Source of the DNA: Bacillus sp. BHET2
Lineage (GTDB): Bacteria > Bacillota > Bacilli > Bacillales > Bacillaceae_B
NCBI RefSeq assembly: GCF_005938125.1
Contig: NZ_VCQN01000001.1
Coordinates: 372,001 to 436,000, forward strand
DNA length: 64,000 nucleotides
Direction: 5' to 3'
The notes beneath the pieces are model-generated. The model saw nothing but the letters and a program-made list of their open reading frames with translations, made no database searches and was not told the origin of the DNA. A program made the position numbers and the translations under genes. This document shows positions 17,606-26,244 of this stretch, in pieces. Within the stretch, counting starts at the first letter, position 1. The number at the start of each line of letters is the position of its first letter.

Positions 17606-17719
17606 ATGAACATTGATGAAGTACTAGAAGATACCGCAGAACTAGGACAAGAAGACATAAAACGCCCAATTTACCGAGTAGATATTGATAAACTTCTAGA
17701 TGTAACGAGTAATGTGTAA
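17606..17719 (+). CDS. 37-residue acidic peptide, unknown
   Basis: A GGGAGGT site lies ten bases before ATG, and the frame ends at TAA 17717. The peptide, MNIDEVLEDTAELGQEDI followed by KRPIYRVDIDKLL and a short tail, is acidic in its first half. It has its own promoter-like sequence and a terminator 25 bases after the stop, so it forms a complete transcription unit. No modification or export genes lie nearby, and no family is recognised. It could be a signal or regulatory peptide or simply a small cytoplasmic protein. Confidence 0.55.
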   Translation: MNIDEVLEDTAELGQEDIKRPIYRVDIDKLLDVTSNV

Positions 17720-17743
17720 GTGGAAACTTTACTATAAAGGAGA

Positions 17744-17774
17744 AAAGGCAGGCCAACCTACAGGCTTGCCTTTT
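17744..17774. terminator. Bidirectional terminator after the peptide gene
   Basis: AAAGGCAGGCC pairs with GGCTTGCCTTT across a short loop, with T-runs on both strands. Confidence 0.8.
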
Positions 17775-17815
17775 CGTATTCTCTTTACTAACATCGAATA
17801 CCATCCACTCTAATA

Positions 17816-18013
17816 TTAGTCATGTCTTTTATGCTTATTTAATAATTCTTTTAAGAGATTGATGATGGTAGCTCTTTCGCTCTTATTAAAGGATTGAGTC
17901 CAACCTGAGATCAGGGGTTCTTCCTCCGGGGATAGATCCCGTTGCAGGCCATCAACAAAAATTTCTTTAATTTCATCCTTTGCATTTGTTGGATTCACAG
18001 ATTCATGTTTCAT
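17816..18013 (-). CDS. Small protein, unknown
   Basis: The 65-residue protein begins MKHESVNPTNAKDEIKEIF and ends in a basic helix with KELLNKHKRHD. It has no signal or membrane segment. AAAGGAGG lies seven bases before the ATG. The middle contains LSPEEEPLISGWTQ, and the rest is predicted helical. It converges on the 37-residue peptide gene and shares its bidirectional terminator. Confidence 0.55.
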   Translation of the reverse strand: MKHESVNPTNAKDEIKEIFVDGLQRDLSPEEEPLISGWTQSFNKSERATIINLLKELLNKHKRHD

Positions 18014-18149
18014 CGATATTCCTCCTTTTATACTTCTTCCTTAATTTCCCGTTATAAAATCATTCAAACATTTTAATACTCTGACGCATCTATAGTTATG
18101 TAATGAGCAAATGAAGGAAATAATAGAGAAAAAGGTAAAGGAGAACGCT

Positions 18150-18635
18150 ATGTCACTACCTTTCTTCCTATCGATCTTTATTATATTGATTTATATTTCT
18201 CTCTTTATGAATAAGAAACTGTCATTTATCGCTAATTCCATTCAATTTATGGTATTATCCATCCTTTCAACGAACTATATTACGATCATGACGCATAATT
18301 TGGAGTGGATGAAGGCTTCTAGGGACGTTACTCAATTCATCAGCCTGCTCATTAACAGGGAATGTATTTTGCCGTTAATAGGAGTTGTGATGGTGAATGG
18401 ATATTTGAATTTTGAAGAGAAAACTCATAAATTGATTTTATTTGTATGTCTTTTAATGTTTATCAGCGTATTGGATGTCCTTCATCTCTATTTTCATTCC
18501 CTTTCCTATCCTCAATGGAGTTTATTGAATACGGTCATCGTCAATAGTATTTATTTATTCCTGTGTATTCTGATAGGGAAGGGGCTTTATCACATACAGA
18601 AGAAGGAGGAGACAGGGAATGAACAGAATTTATGA
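18150..18635 (+). CDS. Membrane protein of a two-gene unit, unknown
   Basis: The 161-residue protein has about five hydrophobic segments. ATG 18150 follows AAAGGAG by seven bases, whereas the upstream ATG at 18111 has no site. It overlaps the next gene by 17 bases, whose Shine-Dalgarno (AAGGAGGAG) lies in its last codons, so both proteins are probably translated together. No transport or enzyme motif is visible. Confidence 0.6.
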   Translation: MSLPFFLSIFIILIYISLFMNKKLSFIANSIQFMVLSILSTNYITIMTHNLEWMKASRDVTQFISLLINRECILPLIGVVMVNGYLNFEEKTHKLILFVCLLMFISVLDVLHLYFHSLSYPQWSLLNTVIVNSIYLFLCILIGKGLYHIQKKEETGNEQNL

Positions 18636-19110
18636 ACGATCCTTCGATTTAAATGAGTGGTTTATCATCCTAAGTCTGTTTGGTCTCCTCTTCTTAATAT
18701 GGGTGACTCCGAAGATGTTTTCCTTTCTTGAGGGGTTCAGTTATTTTGTATACGGTATATCGACTGGGATGTTTTATGATCATACAATCAGTATACCTCC
18801 TTGGGATTATTACGATGTAAATGACAGTTCAGCCTATCAAGGGATTGATTTCATCAGTTATATTATGTATGGACCGTATAGTTATTTCTTTATCTACATT
18901 TATCGGAAATTAGGGATAAAAGGCATAATGAATCTTGCTTATATATTGATTTGGACGACTTTCTCCTTATTGATGGAGTGGCTGACTGTGAAGATCGGTA
19001 TCTTCCATTTTGATAAAGGGTACAAAATGTATTGGTCCATTCCTATCTATATGGCTGTTCAGAGCGTACAACTGATCTTTCATCATAAAGTCAGAGGGAG
19101 CAAAAGATAA
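18619..19110 (+). CDS. Membrane protein of a two-gene unit, possibly CBO0543-like
   Basis: The 163-residue protein has four hydrophobic segments. Loops are rich in tyrosine, aspartate and tryptophan (PWDYYDVNDSSAYQG), and the C terminus is basic. The size, tyrosine-rich loops and pairing with a second membrane protein recall the CBO0543-family proteins found in Bacillus, but this is from memory and weak. No function is known. A strong terminator follows. Confidence 0.6.
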   Translation: MNRIYERSFDLNEWFIILSLFGLLFLIWVTPKMFSFLEGFSYFVYGISTGMFYDHTISIPPWDYYDVNDSSAYQGIDFISYIMYGPYSYFFIYIYRKLGIKGIMNLAYILIWTTFSLLMEWLTVKIGIFHFDKGYKMYWSIPIYMAVQSVQLIFHHKVRGSKR

Positions 19111-19155
19111 AAAAGAAGCAGAAGCCATGCTAAAGATGGTTTCTGCTTCTTTTTT
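19109..19155. terminator. Bidirectional terminator
   Basis: AAAAAAGAAGCAGAA pairs with TTCTGCTTCTTTTTT around an ATGC-type inner helix. It sits between convergent genes. Confidence 0.9.
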
Positions 19156-20010
19156 CTAGACGGGAAGTACCACTTCATATTGAGTGAACCCGATGTCTTC
19201 AAGTGCTTTTTTTAAACTGGAACTTGTCTTTAATTCTTCGAAGGTGATACCAAGGTTTCCTAATGCATGAGCAACCTCAGGGCGAATTCCGGTCAGGACG
19301 GATTTTACACCCATCATTTTCAACGCATTGACGATTTGATAGATGTTATGAGAGACCATTGTATCCATGATGGCCACACCGGAAATATCAATGAATAAAT
19401 AGTCAAGTTGCAGCTCGGAGCTCTTCTTTAAAGCCGTTTCCATTACAGCGCTCGCCCTATGGGTATCAATATCTCCAATTAAAGGAAGAATTGCAATTTT
19501 GTCGTTTATGGGTACGACAGGTGCGGAAAGTTCATCCATGGCAGAATGGATGAGGGCTAGCTGGTTCTTTTGCTGGGTGCGAAAAACTTCATTTAAAAGG
19601 AACGCCACCTCATCTAGTAAAGGATTCATCTCTTTATTTACTTGAAGCATAAGGGAGGCTGAAATTTGCTGGTCATTTAATTGTTCAGTGAATATATCCC
19701 AAATGGCCATACGAAATGCTGATAGAGTTTTCAACGATTCATTTAGAGGAAGTCCATTTTCAAGTGCGATCTTCCCCACGTCCTCTGTCCATTCCTTGAT
19801 TTTTTGGAGTGAATCTTTTGTGTCTTTATATAAAGATTCACCAAGCAATTCGATTAATTGAATCCGCCATTCAGTGATTTGTTCCATCTTTACGCCAGAA
19901 AACTTAATCTGGTCAGAATATCGTTGATCCTGATAGTGAATTACCCCTTGAGCGATTTCAGATTTATGGGAAACAATCTCTTGTCCTAAATATACTAATT
20001 CATCTCTCAT
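19156..20010 (-). CDS. RsbR-family stressosome protein (STAS domain)
   Basis: The 284-residue protein has a helical N-terminal domain (about 1-150), as in RsbR co-antagonists, and a C-terminal STAS domain (about 165-278). The linker ELSAPVVPI and STAS blocks DYLFIDISGVAIMDTMVSHNIYQI and GIRPEVAHALG are typical. Threonines in DIDTHRA and IMDTMVS occupy positions phosphorylated by RsbT in RsbRA. It should join the stressosome controlling sigma-B. Length and sequence fit RsbRD (YqhA) best, but paralogue assignment is uncertain. No rsbS or rsbT is adjacent. Confidence 0.85.
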   Translation of the reverse strand: MRDELVYLGQEIVSHKSEIAQGVIHYQDQRYSDQIKFSGVKMEQITEWRIQLIELLGESLYKDTKDSLQKIKEWTEDVGKIALENGLPLNESLKTLSAFRMAIWDIFTEQLNDQQISASLMLQVNKEMNPLLDEVAFLLNEVFRTQQKNQLALIHSAMDELSAPVVPINDKIAILPLIGDIDTHRASAVMETALKKSSELQLDYLFIDISGVAIMDTMVSHNIYQIVNALKMMGVKSVLTGIRPEVAHALGNLGITFEELKTSSSLKKALEDIGFTQYEVVLPV

Positions 20011-20201
20011 TTTCTTCAGCCAACTCCTTATACTCCATGGTGATTTATAACATTTCGAATTATTCTCGTTTAATGGTAATATAGTATATCATAAAATCTA
20101 GTAGAATTATACAGTTCTTATTAAAGGGAAAGACTTGGCAGGGAAGGTTCCGTTATTATATGGAACCATGCTAGGAATTCACAAGTAGAGGGGAATAGGG
20201 T

Positions 20202-20780
20202 ATGACTCAAATATGCATGGTACGTCACGGACAAACTGATTGGAATCTATTTGGGAGATTGCAAGGTCAAACCGATATACCATTAAATGAAACAGGAGAA
20301 CGTCAAGCACAAGAGTGTAGAGAGTTTTTAAAGGATCATGAATGGGATGTTGTGGTAACCACTTCCCTGATGAGAGCAAGGAAAACAGCAGAAATCATCA
20401 ATGAGGGTTTGGACTTAAACATCGTTGAAATGGACCAGTTCAAGGAACGCTGCTTTGGTGAAGGGGAGGGGATGCTCCGCGAAGACAGGGATAGACAATA
20501 TCCTGACTTTATTTTTCCTAAAATGGAGTCTTACGAAGACTTAGTCGCAAGGGTACAAAATGGATTGAATGAAATCCACAAACAGTTCCGTGATCAAAGG
20601 GTTTTGGTAGTCGCACATGGTGCCGTTATCAATACCATTTTACGGGAATTTCATAATGATGCGTTGGGGGAGGAGCGTGTGAAGCTCTGGAACGGGTGCC
20701 TGACCGACCTTCATTTGGTGCATAATACATGGGTCGTACGCTCCTATAATCAAGTGGGACATCTTTCAGAGCATGCATAA
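20202..20780 (+). CDS. Histidine phosphatase (PhoE/YhfR-like)
   Basis: This 192-residue protein opens with the phosphoglycerate-mutase-type motif MVRHGQTDWN (catalytic His9). A second conserved histidine lies in VVAHGAVIN, and the arginine block SLMRARKTAEI is present. Without the mutase insertions, the protein is likely a broad-specificity or alpha-ribazole-type phosphatase; B. subtilis YhfR/PhoE is the closest by length and sequence recall. The start follows AGAGGGGAATAGG. No cobalamin genes are nearby to support a CobC role. Confidence 0.85.
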   Translation: MTQICMVRHGQTDWNLFGRLQGQTDIPLNETGERQAQECREFLKDHEWDVVVTTSLMRARKTAEIINEGLDLNIVEMDQFKERCFGEGEGMLREDRDRQYPDFIFPKMESYEDLVARVQNGLNEIHKQFRDQRVLVVAHGAVINTILREFHNDALGEERVKLWNGCLTDLHLVHNTWVVRSYNQVGHLSEHA

Positions 20781-20906
20781 CAATGTGATGGAAGTGCACA
20801 TCCTGCTATGTTTGTGAGCTTGTCACTGGAAATTCGTTGAATCTTACCTAGATATTGTACAATAATTAAAGAGAATGATATCCATTTATAGAATGGTGTG
20901 GTGAAC

Positions 20907-21296
20907 ATGGGAATTATTTTATTTGATGGTATATGTAATTTTTGCAATGGGAGCGTACGGTTTATCATCGATAGGGATCCGTTGGGGACATTTCAGTTTG
21001 CTTCGTTACAAAGTGAAATTGGTCAGGAATTATTAGAGTCCTATAGCATTCCGAAAACCACGGATAGCATCGTATTGATCGAGAATCATAGGGCATACAT
21101 TGAATCGACTGCTGCACTGAAAGTTTGTTCGCGATTATCGTGGCCCTGGAAAGTGATTAGTCTATTCCGAATTGTTCCGAAGCCAATTAGAGATAGTTTG
21201 TACAAATGGATCGCTAAAAATAGATATAAATGGTTCGGGAAACAGGAATCATGTATGCTGCCTACAAAAAACATCCGGCATCGATTTATTGAATAA
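20907..21296 (+). CDS. DCC-family thiol-disulfide oxidoreductase (DUF393)
   Basis: The protein has 129 residues from ATG 20907. The family's DxxCxxC motif is intact (FDGICNFCNGSV, Cys10 and Cys13), followed by DRDPLGTFQFASLQSE. DCC proteins resemble thioredoxin in fold and reduce or oxidise thiols; the partners are unknown. B. subtilis YuxK is the usual homologue. An earlier GTG at 20898 gives three extra residues and has no better ribosome-binding site; both starts are weakly supported. Confidence 0.8.
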   Translation: MGIILFDGICNFCNGSVRFIIDRDPLGTFQFASLQSEIGQELLESYSIPKTTDSIVLIENHRAYIESTAALKVCSRLSWPWKVISLFRIVPKPIRDSLYKWIAKNRYKWFGKQESCMLPTKNIRHRFIE

Positions 21297-21338
21297 CCTT
21301 ATTTGAGAGAATGGACCATTCAGGAAGAATACTAAAAA

Positions 21339-21382
21339 CGGACCGAAAAGACTCGATACAGGTATCGAGTCTTTTCGGTCCG
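21339..21382. terminator. Long perfect hairpin between convergent genes
   Basis: A 21-bp perfect stem from CGGACCGAAAAG to CTTTTCGGTCCG has only two unpaired bases at its centre. It lies between the DCC gene and yjbQ. There is no flanking T-run, so it may act by stem strength alone or as a transcript-end protector. Confidence 0.65.
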
Positions 21383-21440
21383 GGCTAATTTATTTGGAAT
21401 GTCAGATAAAACAATGAAAGGGTGAACCTTTCATTCAGAT

Positions 21441-21848
21441 TTAGTCGGCAGGGATCGTTTTTACTGCAACCCTTCTCCTTGACCGGGGACCATCAAATTC
21501 ACAAAGATAAATACCCTGCCAAGTGCCTAGTAAGAGCTCGCCACCTGTAACGATAATTGTTTGAGAGTGGCCAACTGTACTAGTCTTTAAATGTGCGGCT
21601 GTATTGCCTTCTCCGTGCAGGTCTAACGTATGTTCCCACGGGTAGATTTCATCAAATCGGCGGAGAAAATCGGTTTTTACATCAGGATCGGCATTTTCAT
21701 TCACCGTTATCCCGGCAGTTGTGTGTAAGGATTGTACGACAACATATCCTTCCTTCATTTCTCCACTCGTGATGATGTCTTGTACATAAGAAGTAATATC
21801 AATCATTTCATCACGTTTTTTTGTATCAATCGTCAGTGTTTTAATCAT
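21441..21848 (-). CDS. YjbQ family (UPF0047) protein
   Basis: This 135-residue beta-rich protein has the family blocks [22 protein letters not shown] and [15 protein letters not shown] (residues about 35-100), with [14 protein letters not shown] near the end. The conserved histidines bind a metal in solved structures. Members show thiamine-phosphate-synthase side activity, but the true role is unsettled. The gene lies 32 bases after a 2H-phosphoesterase gene on the same strand, and the two may be co-transcribed. Confidence 0.85.
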   Translation of the reverse strand: MIKTLTIDTKKRDEMIDITSYVQDIITSGEMKEGYVVVQSLHTTAGITVNENADPDVKTDFLRRFDEIYPWEHTLDLHGEGNTAAHLKTSTVGHSQTIIVTGGELLLGTWQGIYLCEFDGPRSRRRVAVKTIPAD

Positions 21849-21880
21849 TTAAATTCCCCCAAAATCTATAACCTATTGAA

Positions 21881-22426
21881 TTACATTCCACAATTACGGG
21901 GGATTAAAACATCTTTTCGTTTATTCAGATACGCCTTACCCACGACGGTGGAACGGCCATCTTCACTTATTTCTTCCACGATAATTTCGTTTACTGTTGT
22001 TTGAAAGCTCTCCTCCCAATCTTTATAGTGATCCAGAGCAAATTGGTAGCCTTCGAAACTCCCTAGTCTCCCTAACGTAATGTGAGGAATATATGGATAG
22101 TGATAATTGCGGTAAGGGGACAATACTCCTTTATACAACTCATCGTGTAATTGGATAATGAAATCATTCCCTTTAATTACATTTAAAAATAAATATTCCC
22201 CGCCATATCCGGTTACACCTTTCAGTGAGATGGTGAATGGAGGAATTCGGTCAGCTACAGATTGTATGTGGCTGAGAATCTTGTCTAATGGAGTAATGGA
22301 ATCAAAAGGAAATACGAGGGTAATGTGAGGGGGGATTTTATCTGAAAGAGGATCGTATTTTCTTCTGATTTCCTGGATGATGTCCAATGAATTACATTGA
22401 GGGAAGATATGGACGGCTACTTTCAT
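21881..22426 (-). CDS. 2H phosphoesterase (YjcG/2'-5' RNA ligase-like)
   Basis: The 181-residue protein has the two HxT motifs that define the superfamily: PHITLVF (His34, Thr36) and PHITLGR (His115, Thr117). Family members cleave or form 2',5' phosphodiester or cyclic phosphate bonds in RNA. B. subtilis YjcG is the likely homologue; the physiological RNA is unknown. It lies between the 97-residue protein and yjbQ, with 15 bases or fewer to the upstream neighbour, suggesting an operon. Confidence 0.8.
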   Translation of the reverse strand: MKVAVHIFPQCNSLDIIQEIRRKYDPLSDKIPPHITLVFPFDSITPLDKILSHIQSVADRIPPFTISLKGVTGYGGEYLFLNVIKGNDFIIQLHDELYKGVLSPYRNYHYPYIPHITLGRLGSFEGYQFALDHYKDWEESFQTTVNEIIVEEISEDGRSTVVGKAYLNKRKDVLIPRNCGM

Positions 22427-22441
22427 GTTGATCCTCCCTTT

Positions 22442-22735
22442 CTATCGACAGGCTGATTCTCTATTTCCAATGAGGGTGTAAGAATGTCGCTCGAAAGAAG
22501 CACTGAAACATTGTCCGTCGGCTGTTTTATAAAGAGCTTTATAAACTTTATCTTTGTTTTCTGTCGTATGTGTTTGTATAATTCCGATAATTGTTGAATT
22601 CGGGGATATCGATTGCAACGATGCATCAATACCTGTATGGAGAAGGAGGCGTTTGTATCCGTATAGAACGATCACGCAGGCAACAAGTAAAATGAACATC
22701 CAGCGCAAGCCCTTTAATACTAACATTTTGTTCAT
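22442..22735 (-). CDS. Small N-terminally anchored protein, unknown
   Basis: The 97-residue product has one hydrophobic segment (about residues 10-30) and a polar exported region with two cysteines (GQCFSASF and ESACR). These might pair outside the cell. Its start, MNKMLVLKG, follows AGGGG by seven bases. It is the first gene of the run toward the 2H phosphoesterase and YjbQ. No family is recognised. Confidence 0.55.
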   Translation of the reverse strand: MNKMLVLKGLRWMFILLVACVIVLYGYKRLLLHTGIDASLQSISPNSTIIGIIQTHTTENKDKVYKALYKTADGQCFSASFERHSYTLIGNRESACR

Positions 22736-22853
22736 AATAAAACCCCTATCTTAAGCGGATGAAATGGGTAACTCACTCTCAGCTATTTGGATTAGGTTCA
22801 AAATGGTCGTGGATAATTTGACAACTCAGGGCTGCAGGGAGCCCTGAATCATG

Positions 22854-23579
22854 TTACGTTACCTTTTCGTATAGACGTTTAGCAAGGAGTAAGGCAGCTT
22901 CATTATCTCCATGAAGACAAATGGTATCGGCTTGAATTGATATGATGCTACCATCGGTTGAAACTACTTCCTGTTGGTTGACCATTCGCAGAACCTGTTC
23001 TACCACCTTGGTTTCGTCATGAAGCACAGCATTCGGAAGTGAGCGAGGAGTTAATGAACCATCGGATTGATAGGTTCTGTCTGCAAAAACTTCATGAGCA
23101 ACATGTAATCCGATTTCTTCACCCGCTTTTGTTAGTTCGCTTTGAGAGAGTCCGAATAATGTTAACCCAGGATCAAGGTCATATACTGCTTCAGCAATAG
23201 ATTTGGCCAATTTATCGTCTTTTGCTGCCATATTATAGAGTGCCCCATGTGGCTTTACGTGGGCTAACGTGCCTCCCTGGGCCTTTACAAAAGCGAGCAG
23301 GGCACCAATTTGATATTGTACAAGAGCATACGCTTCTTCTGGAGAGATATGTATCATTCGCCTTCCAAACCCTTGAAGGTCCGGTAGACCTGGATGAGCA
23401 CCAATCTTTAAGTTGTGCTTTAAGGCATGTGAAACGGTTTGTTTCATAACTAGGGGATCTCCTGCATGAAAGCCGCAAGCAATATTGACAGACGATACGT
23501 ATTTCATCATTTCTTCATCTTTACCAATCGTAAATGCGCCAAAACTTTCTCCTAAATCACAGTTTAAATCGATTTTCAT
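22854..23579 (-). CDS. pxpA: 5-oxoprolinase subunit PxpA
   Basis: The 241-residue protein has the LamB/YcsF signature from its first residues: [16 protein letters not shown], then [11 protein letters not shown] and [12 protein letters not shown]. PxpA, with PxpB and PxpC, hydrolyses 5-oxoproline to glutamate using ATP, disposing of a damage product of glutamine. The pxpB and pxpC genes normally beside it are absent here, so they must lie elsewhere or the subunit has another role. It is preceded by AAAGGATG. Confidence 0.9.
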   Translation of the reverse strand: MKIDLNCDLGESFGAFTIGKDEEMMKYVSSVNIACGFHAGDPLVMKQTVSHALKHNLKIGAHPGLPDLQGFGRRMIHISPEEAYALVQYQIGALLAFVKAQGGTLAHVKPHGALYNMAAKDDKLAKSIAEAVYDLDPGLTLFGLSQSELTKAGEEIGLHVAHEVFADRTYQSDGSLTPRSLPNAVLHDETKVVEQVLRMVNQQEVVSTDGSIISIQADTICLHGDNEAALLLAKRLYEKVT

Positions 23580-23722
23580 TTTTTCATCCTTTCGATCAAG
23601 AGAATGTATTGAAACATTCTGAATTCTTCTTAATCATATCATAAATTGTCGATAAATGTTTTATTAACGCTCTACTTCATTCTCGAATAATGTTTTCTCA
23701 TCAAATTTTAATCTTGTTTTAA

Positions 23723-23751
23723 TTGAGTTCACTTTTTCAGGGGTTACAATA
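23723..23751 (+). promoter_or_regulatory. Sigma-A promoter of a probable small RNA
   Basis: TTGAGT and ACAATA are spaced 17 bases apart, with no gene starting downstream before a strong terminator. Confidence 0.5.
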
Positions 23752-23757
23752 AGTCTT

Positions 23758-23903
23758 GCTTATGAATAAGGATTTATCACTCCCTAAACAGAAAGTGAGC
23801 GGGGTAGTTTTCTTTCTGTTTAAATCTTTATTATGTAAGACCCATTCTAATTTCTTTCCTTTGAAGACAAAAGTATTGCTGAAGCTTTTGTCTTCTTTTT
23901 TTT
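23758..23903 (+). ncRNA. Candidate small RNA, about 145 nt
   Basis: A promoter-like pair (23723-23751) precedes this region and an intrinsic terminator ends it. A first hairpin (AAACAGAAAG with CTTTCTGTTT, 23786-23821) is followed by the terminator hairpin. The only ORF inside lacks a Shine-Dalgarno site and runs past the terminator. The next gene starts about 190 bases later, so the unit is independent of it. No Rfam family is recognised by eye. Confidence 0.45.
23863..23903 (+). terminator. Intrinsic terminator ending the small-RNA candidate
   Basis: GAAGACAAAAG and CTTTTGTCTTC form a perfect 11-bp stem with an 11-base loop, followed by eight T residues. Confidence 0.8.
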
Positions 23904-24093
23904 GTCTTTTTTCCCCTCCATACATAGAAAGTTGATTGTAACGGAAAGCGAGCACCTGCAGCGGAAATCAACTAGCACTCACTACCTTAAAAAGCTACAA
24001 AGTTTACGAAAAGAACCTTTCCAAAACTCTTTCATCTATTGGTAAACATATAATGGTGTATTTCATGTAGAATGGAAAACGAGGAGGGGTTTT

Positions 24094-24570
24094 ATGGATA
24101 TTGTGTTTAAAAATGACAATGAAGTATTTAATTATAGAGTGGCGGCTGTTTGGGTTGAGAATGAACATATATTATTGCATAGACAAGCAAATGATCATTA
24201 TTGGGCTTTGCCCGGCGGGAGAGTTGTGCTCGGAGAAGCATCAAAGGAAAGCCTTATGAGAGAAATGAGGGAGGAATTGGGAGTAGATGTTCAAATAGAA
24301 CAATTATTGATGTTGAACGAAAACTTCTTTCCATATAAAGAGTGGAAGTATCACGAAATCGGTCTGTACTATAAAGTCACTACAGAGGAGAAGACCTTTT
24401 TTCAACAAGGCGAATTTTATGGAATAGAAGGGGATCGACTCCTTTACAAGTGGTTTTCATTGAAAGAGCTCACTGACGTAGAGCTTTACCCGAAAGAGGT
24501 TAAGGCCCTACTTGTCGATCGTTCAGATGCGCCCCATCATATTGTTTCTATGAATAAAGAGGATATGTAA
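24094..24570 (+). CDS. NUDIX hydrolase
   Basis: The 158-residue protein carries a canonical NUDIX box at about residues 42-64: GRVVLGE, then REMREELGV. The fold ends in a segment (TDVELYPKEVKALL) common in MutT-like enzymes of Bacillus. GAGGAGG precedes the ATG. Its substrate is unknown, and there is no operon partner; the converging small gene lies just beyond its stop. Confidence 0.8.
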   Translation: MDIVFKNDNEVFNYRVAAVWVENEHILLHRQANDHYWALPGGRVVLGEASKESLMREMREELGVDVQIEQLLMLNENFFPYKEWKYHEIGLYYKVTTEEKTFFQQGEFYGIEGDRLLYKWFSLKELTDVELYPKEVKALLVDRSDAPHHIVSMNKEDM

Positions 24571-24575
24571 GCTTA

Positions 24576-24755
24576 TCATATTGATGGTGAGTCACGGCCA
24601 CTCTTCACCTTGGAAGCCAATGATTTTATTTTCCCTTGATTTCTTTTCGTTTTTGGCGGATTCTTGATGATTCTTGACCTTAAATAATAATAGATGACCT
24701 CTTCTGCTATGATCAAAAGGATAAAAATAGAAATAATTGCAATGATCCACTCCAA
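24576..24755 (-). CDS. 59-residue single-pass membrane protein, unknown
   Basis: The frame starts at TTG, seven bases after AAAGGAGG. It encodes a hydrophobic N-terminal segment (EWIIAIISIFILLIIAEEV, about residues 2-20), then a tyrosine patch and a strongly basic tail (RSRIIKNPPKTKRNQGK). The topology is likely N-out with a cytoplasmic basic tail. The short length and TTG start hide it from simple ORF scans. No family is recognised. Confidence 0.55.
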   Translation of the reverse strand: MEWIIAIISIFILLIIAEEVIYYYLRSRIIKNPPKTKRNQGKIKSLASKVKSGRDSPSI

Positions 24756-24933
24756 ACCGTTTCCTCCTTTATTATCTTTATCATTTATATGGATATATCT
24801 ACCACATTATGAAGAAACTTAAACATAAAGAAATGGGGAGGAAATTGGATTTGACCCATGATGTAATGGGTACTGATAATAATCCAAAAGGCTGATCGTA
24901 TTTTGAGTTAGCTTTTGTGTTAAAACACTAATA

Positions 24934-24966
24934 AAAGCCTACACCATTTTTATGGGTTGGCTTTTT
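24934..24966. terminator. Imperfect terminator hairpin
   Basis: AAAGCC...ACCA and TGGG...GGCTTT form a broken stem ending in a T-run on the plus strand and a TTTTA run on the minus strand. It could serve the MFS gene to the right. Confidence 0.45.
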
Positions 24967-25023
24967 CTTTTGTATGCTCTAGCTCTTCCGCTGAATCGGT
25001 CAACGCTTCATTTACAGAGATAG

Positions 25024-26244
25024 TTATATTTTATTAACAGAAGTGGCTCGTTCTGGCGAGAGTGGAACTTTAATGAAAAGCAAACCGAACAGACTCGATA
25101 GTAGGCTTAGGGTGATAAATAGGATAAACATGGTCGACGATTCTATCAATGCTATTATTGGAGGACCCAATGCCACTCCGGTAAACCTCATGGCACTGTA
25201 AAGAGACGTGATAGTACCCCGGTGTTCTTTTTCAATTCCTTCCGTTATGAGGGCATCCAGGCACGGCAATGCAGCGCCCATTCCGATCCCGGCAATGGAA
25301 AAAATGCTGATTATGATCCATTTTCCTTCAGTGAACAGGAATGGGAAAAAGGCTACTGAGCTTAAAAGTGCGCCAAACACGATGACCCACTTCATTTTTG
25401 TCTTGCTCTTCCCGATTATTTTCCCTGTTATAAAGGAGGTCAGACATAAAAAAAGGAGGGGGATCGCTAAATATAATCCCTTTAGAACACCTTTTATCGC
25501 ATATGCCTGTTCTAAGCGTGTTGAGAGATAATATAAAAACCCAAATAAGGTGAACATGGAAATGATTCCAATGATGAATATACCGAAGATCCATTTCTTT
25601 TCTTTCATCACCACCACTTTCACTTCATGAACAAATTCCCTGATGGTTTGTTTATTCTCTTCCCCTTTTTTAGGAGGAACTTTCACAAATACGATGATTA
25701 AACCAATCGACAGTGCTGAGAAGATAGGAATGGAGAAGAAAGGAATGTACCAAATCCATGCAGCAAGTAGTGCTCCCAAAATCGGGCTTAGTACTTTTCC
25801 GAATGTATTGGACGTCTCGATCAATCCAAGGCCCTTCGTGATTTGATCATCATCCTCATATAAATCTCCTACTGTAGGTATGACGACAGGAAAGGCTCCT
25901 GCGGCCCCAATCCCCTGAACAATCCTTCCAACAAGGACAAATACGTAGGCATTCGCTCCATAAATAGAAGCAAACCCACAAATAAGTCCTCCGATTCCTG
26001 CAATAAGCAAACTTGGAATTAATATGTTTTTTCTTCCGTATCGGTCTGATAAGAAACCAGCGATCGGGATGCAAATGATCGCAATAATTGAATAGACCGT
26101 GATGATCAAACTTGATTGAAACCCTGAGATGTGTAGCTCTTCCTCCAACTGAGGTAGCACAGGAATTAACATGGAGTTCCCAAGTGTCATCACTAAAGGA
26201 ATGGATGATAACGCAAATAAGTCCAACTTTTTCTTGCTTTCCAT
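25024..26244 (-). CDS. MFS exporter, DHA1 type (YmfD-like)
   Basis: The protein has about 406 residues from ATG 26244, six bases after GAGGTG; the 18-residue upstream extension has no ribosome-binding site. Twelve hydrophobic segments are visible, with MFS motif A (GFLSDRYGRKN) and the GRIVQGIGAAGAFPV motif. The sequence recalls B. subtilis YmfD, a bacillibactin exporter, but no siderophore genes are nearby, so a drug or metabolite substrate is equally possible. It diverges from the two-component operon. Confidence 0.8.
   Translation of the reverse strand: MESKKKLDLFALSSIPLVMTLGNSMLIPVLPQLEEELHISGFQSSLIITVYSIIAIICIPIAGFLSDRYGRKNILIPSLLIAGIGGLICGFASIYGANAYVFVLVGRIVQGIGAAGAFPVVIPTVGDLYEDDDQITKGLGLIETSNTFGKVLSPILGALLAAWIWYIPFFSIPIFSALSIGLIIVFVKVPPKKGEENKQTIREFVHEVKVVVMKEKKWIFGIFIIGIISMFTLFGFLYYLSTRLEQAYAIKGVLKGLYLAIPLLFLCLTSFITGKIIGKSKTKMKWVIVFGALLSSVAFFPFLFTEGKWIIISIFSIAGIGMGAALPCLDALITEGIEKEHRGTITSLYSAMRFTGVALGPPIIALIESSTMFILFITLSLLSSLFGLLFIKVPLSPERATSVNKI

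Noticed and set aside
22736..22853. CTGAGA-like core on the minus strand resembling a thiamine pyrophosphate riboswitch
   Set aside because: The rest of the THI element (the GGGGTGC and GATCTGG..AATGCCAGCG blocks) is missing, and the downstream gene is an unrelated 97-residue protein.
23761..23930. ORF inside the small-RNA candidate
   Set aside because: No ribosome-binding site precedes it, and it runs straight through an intrinsic terminator.
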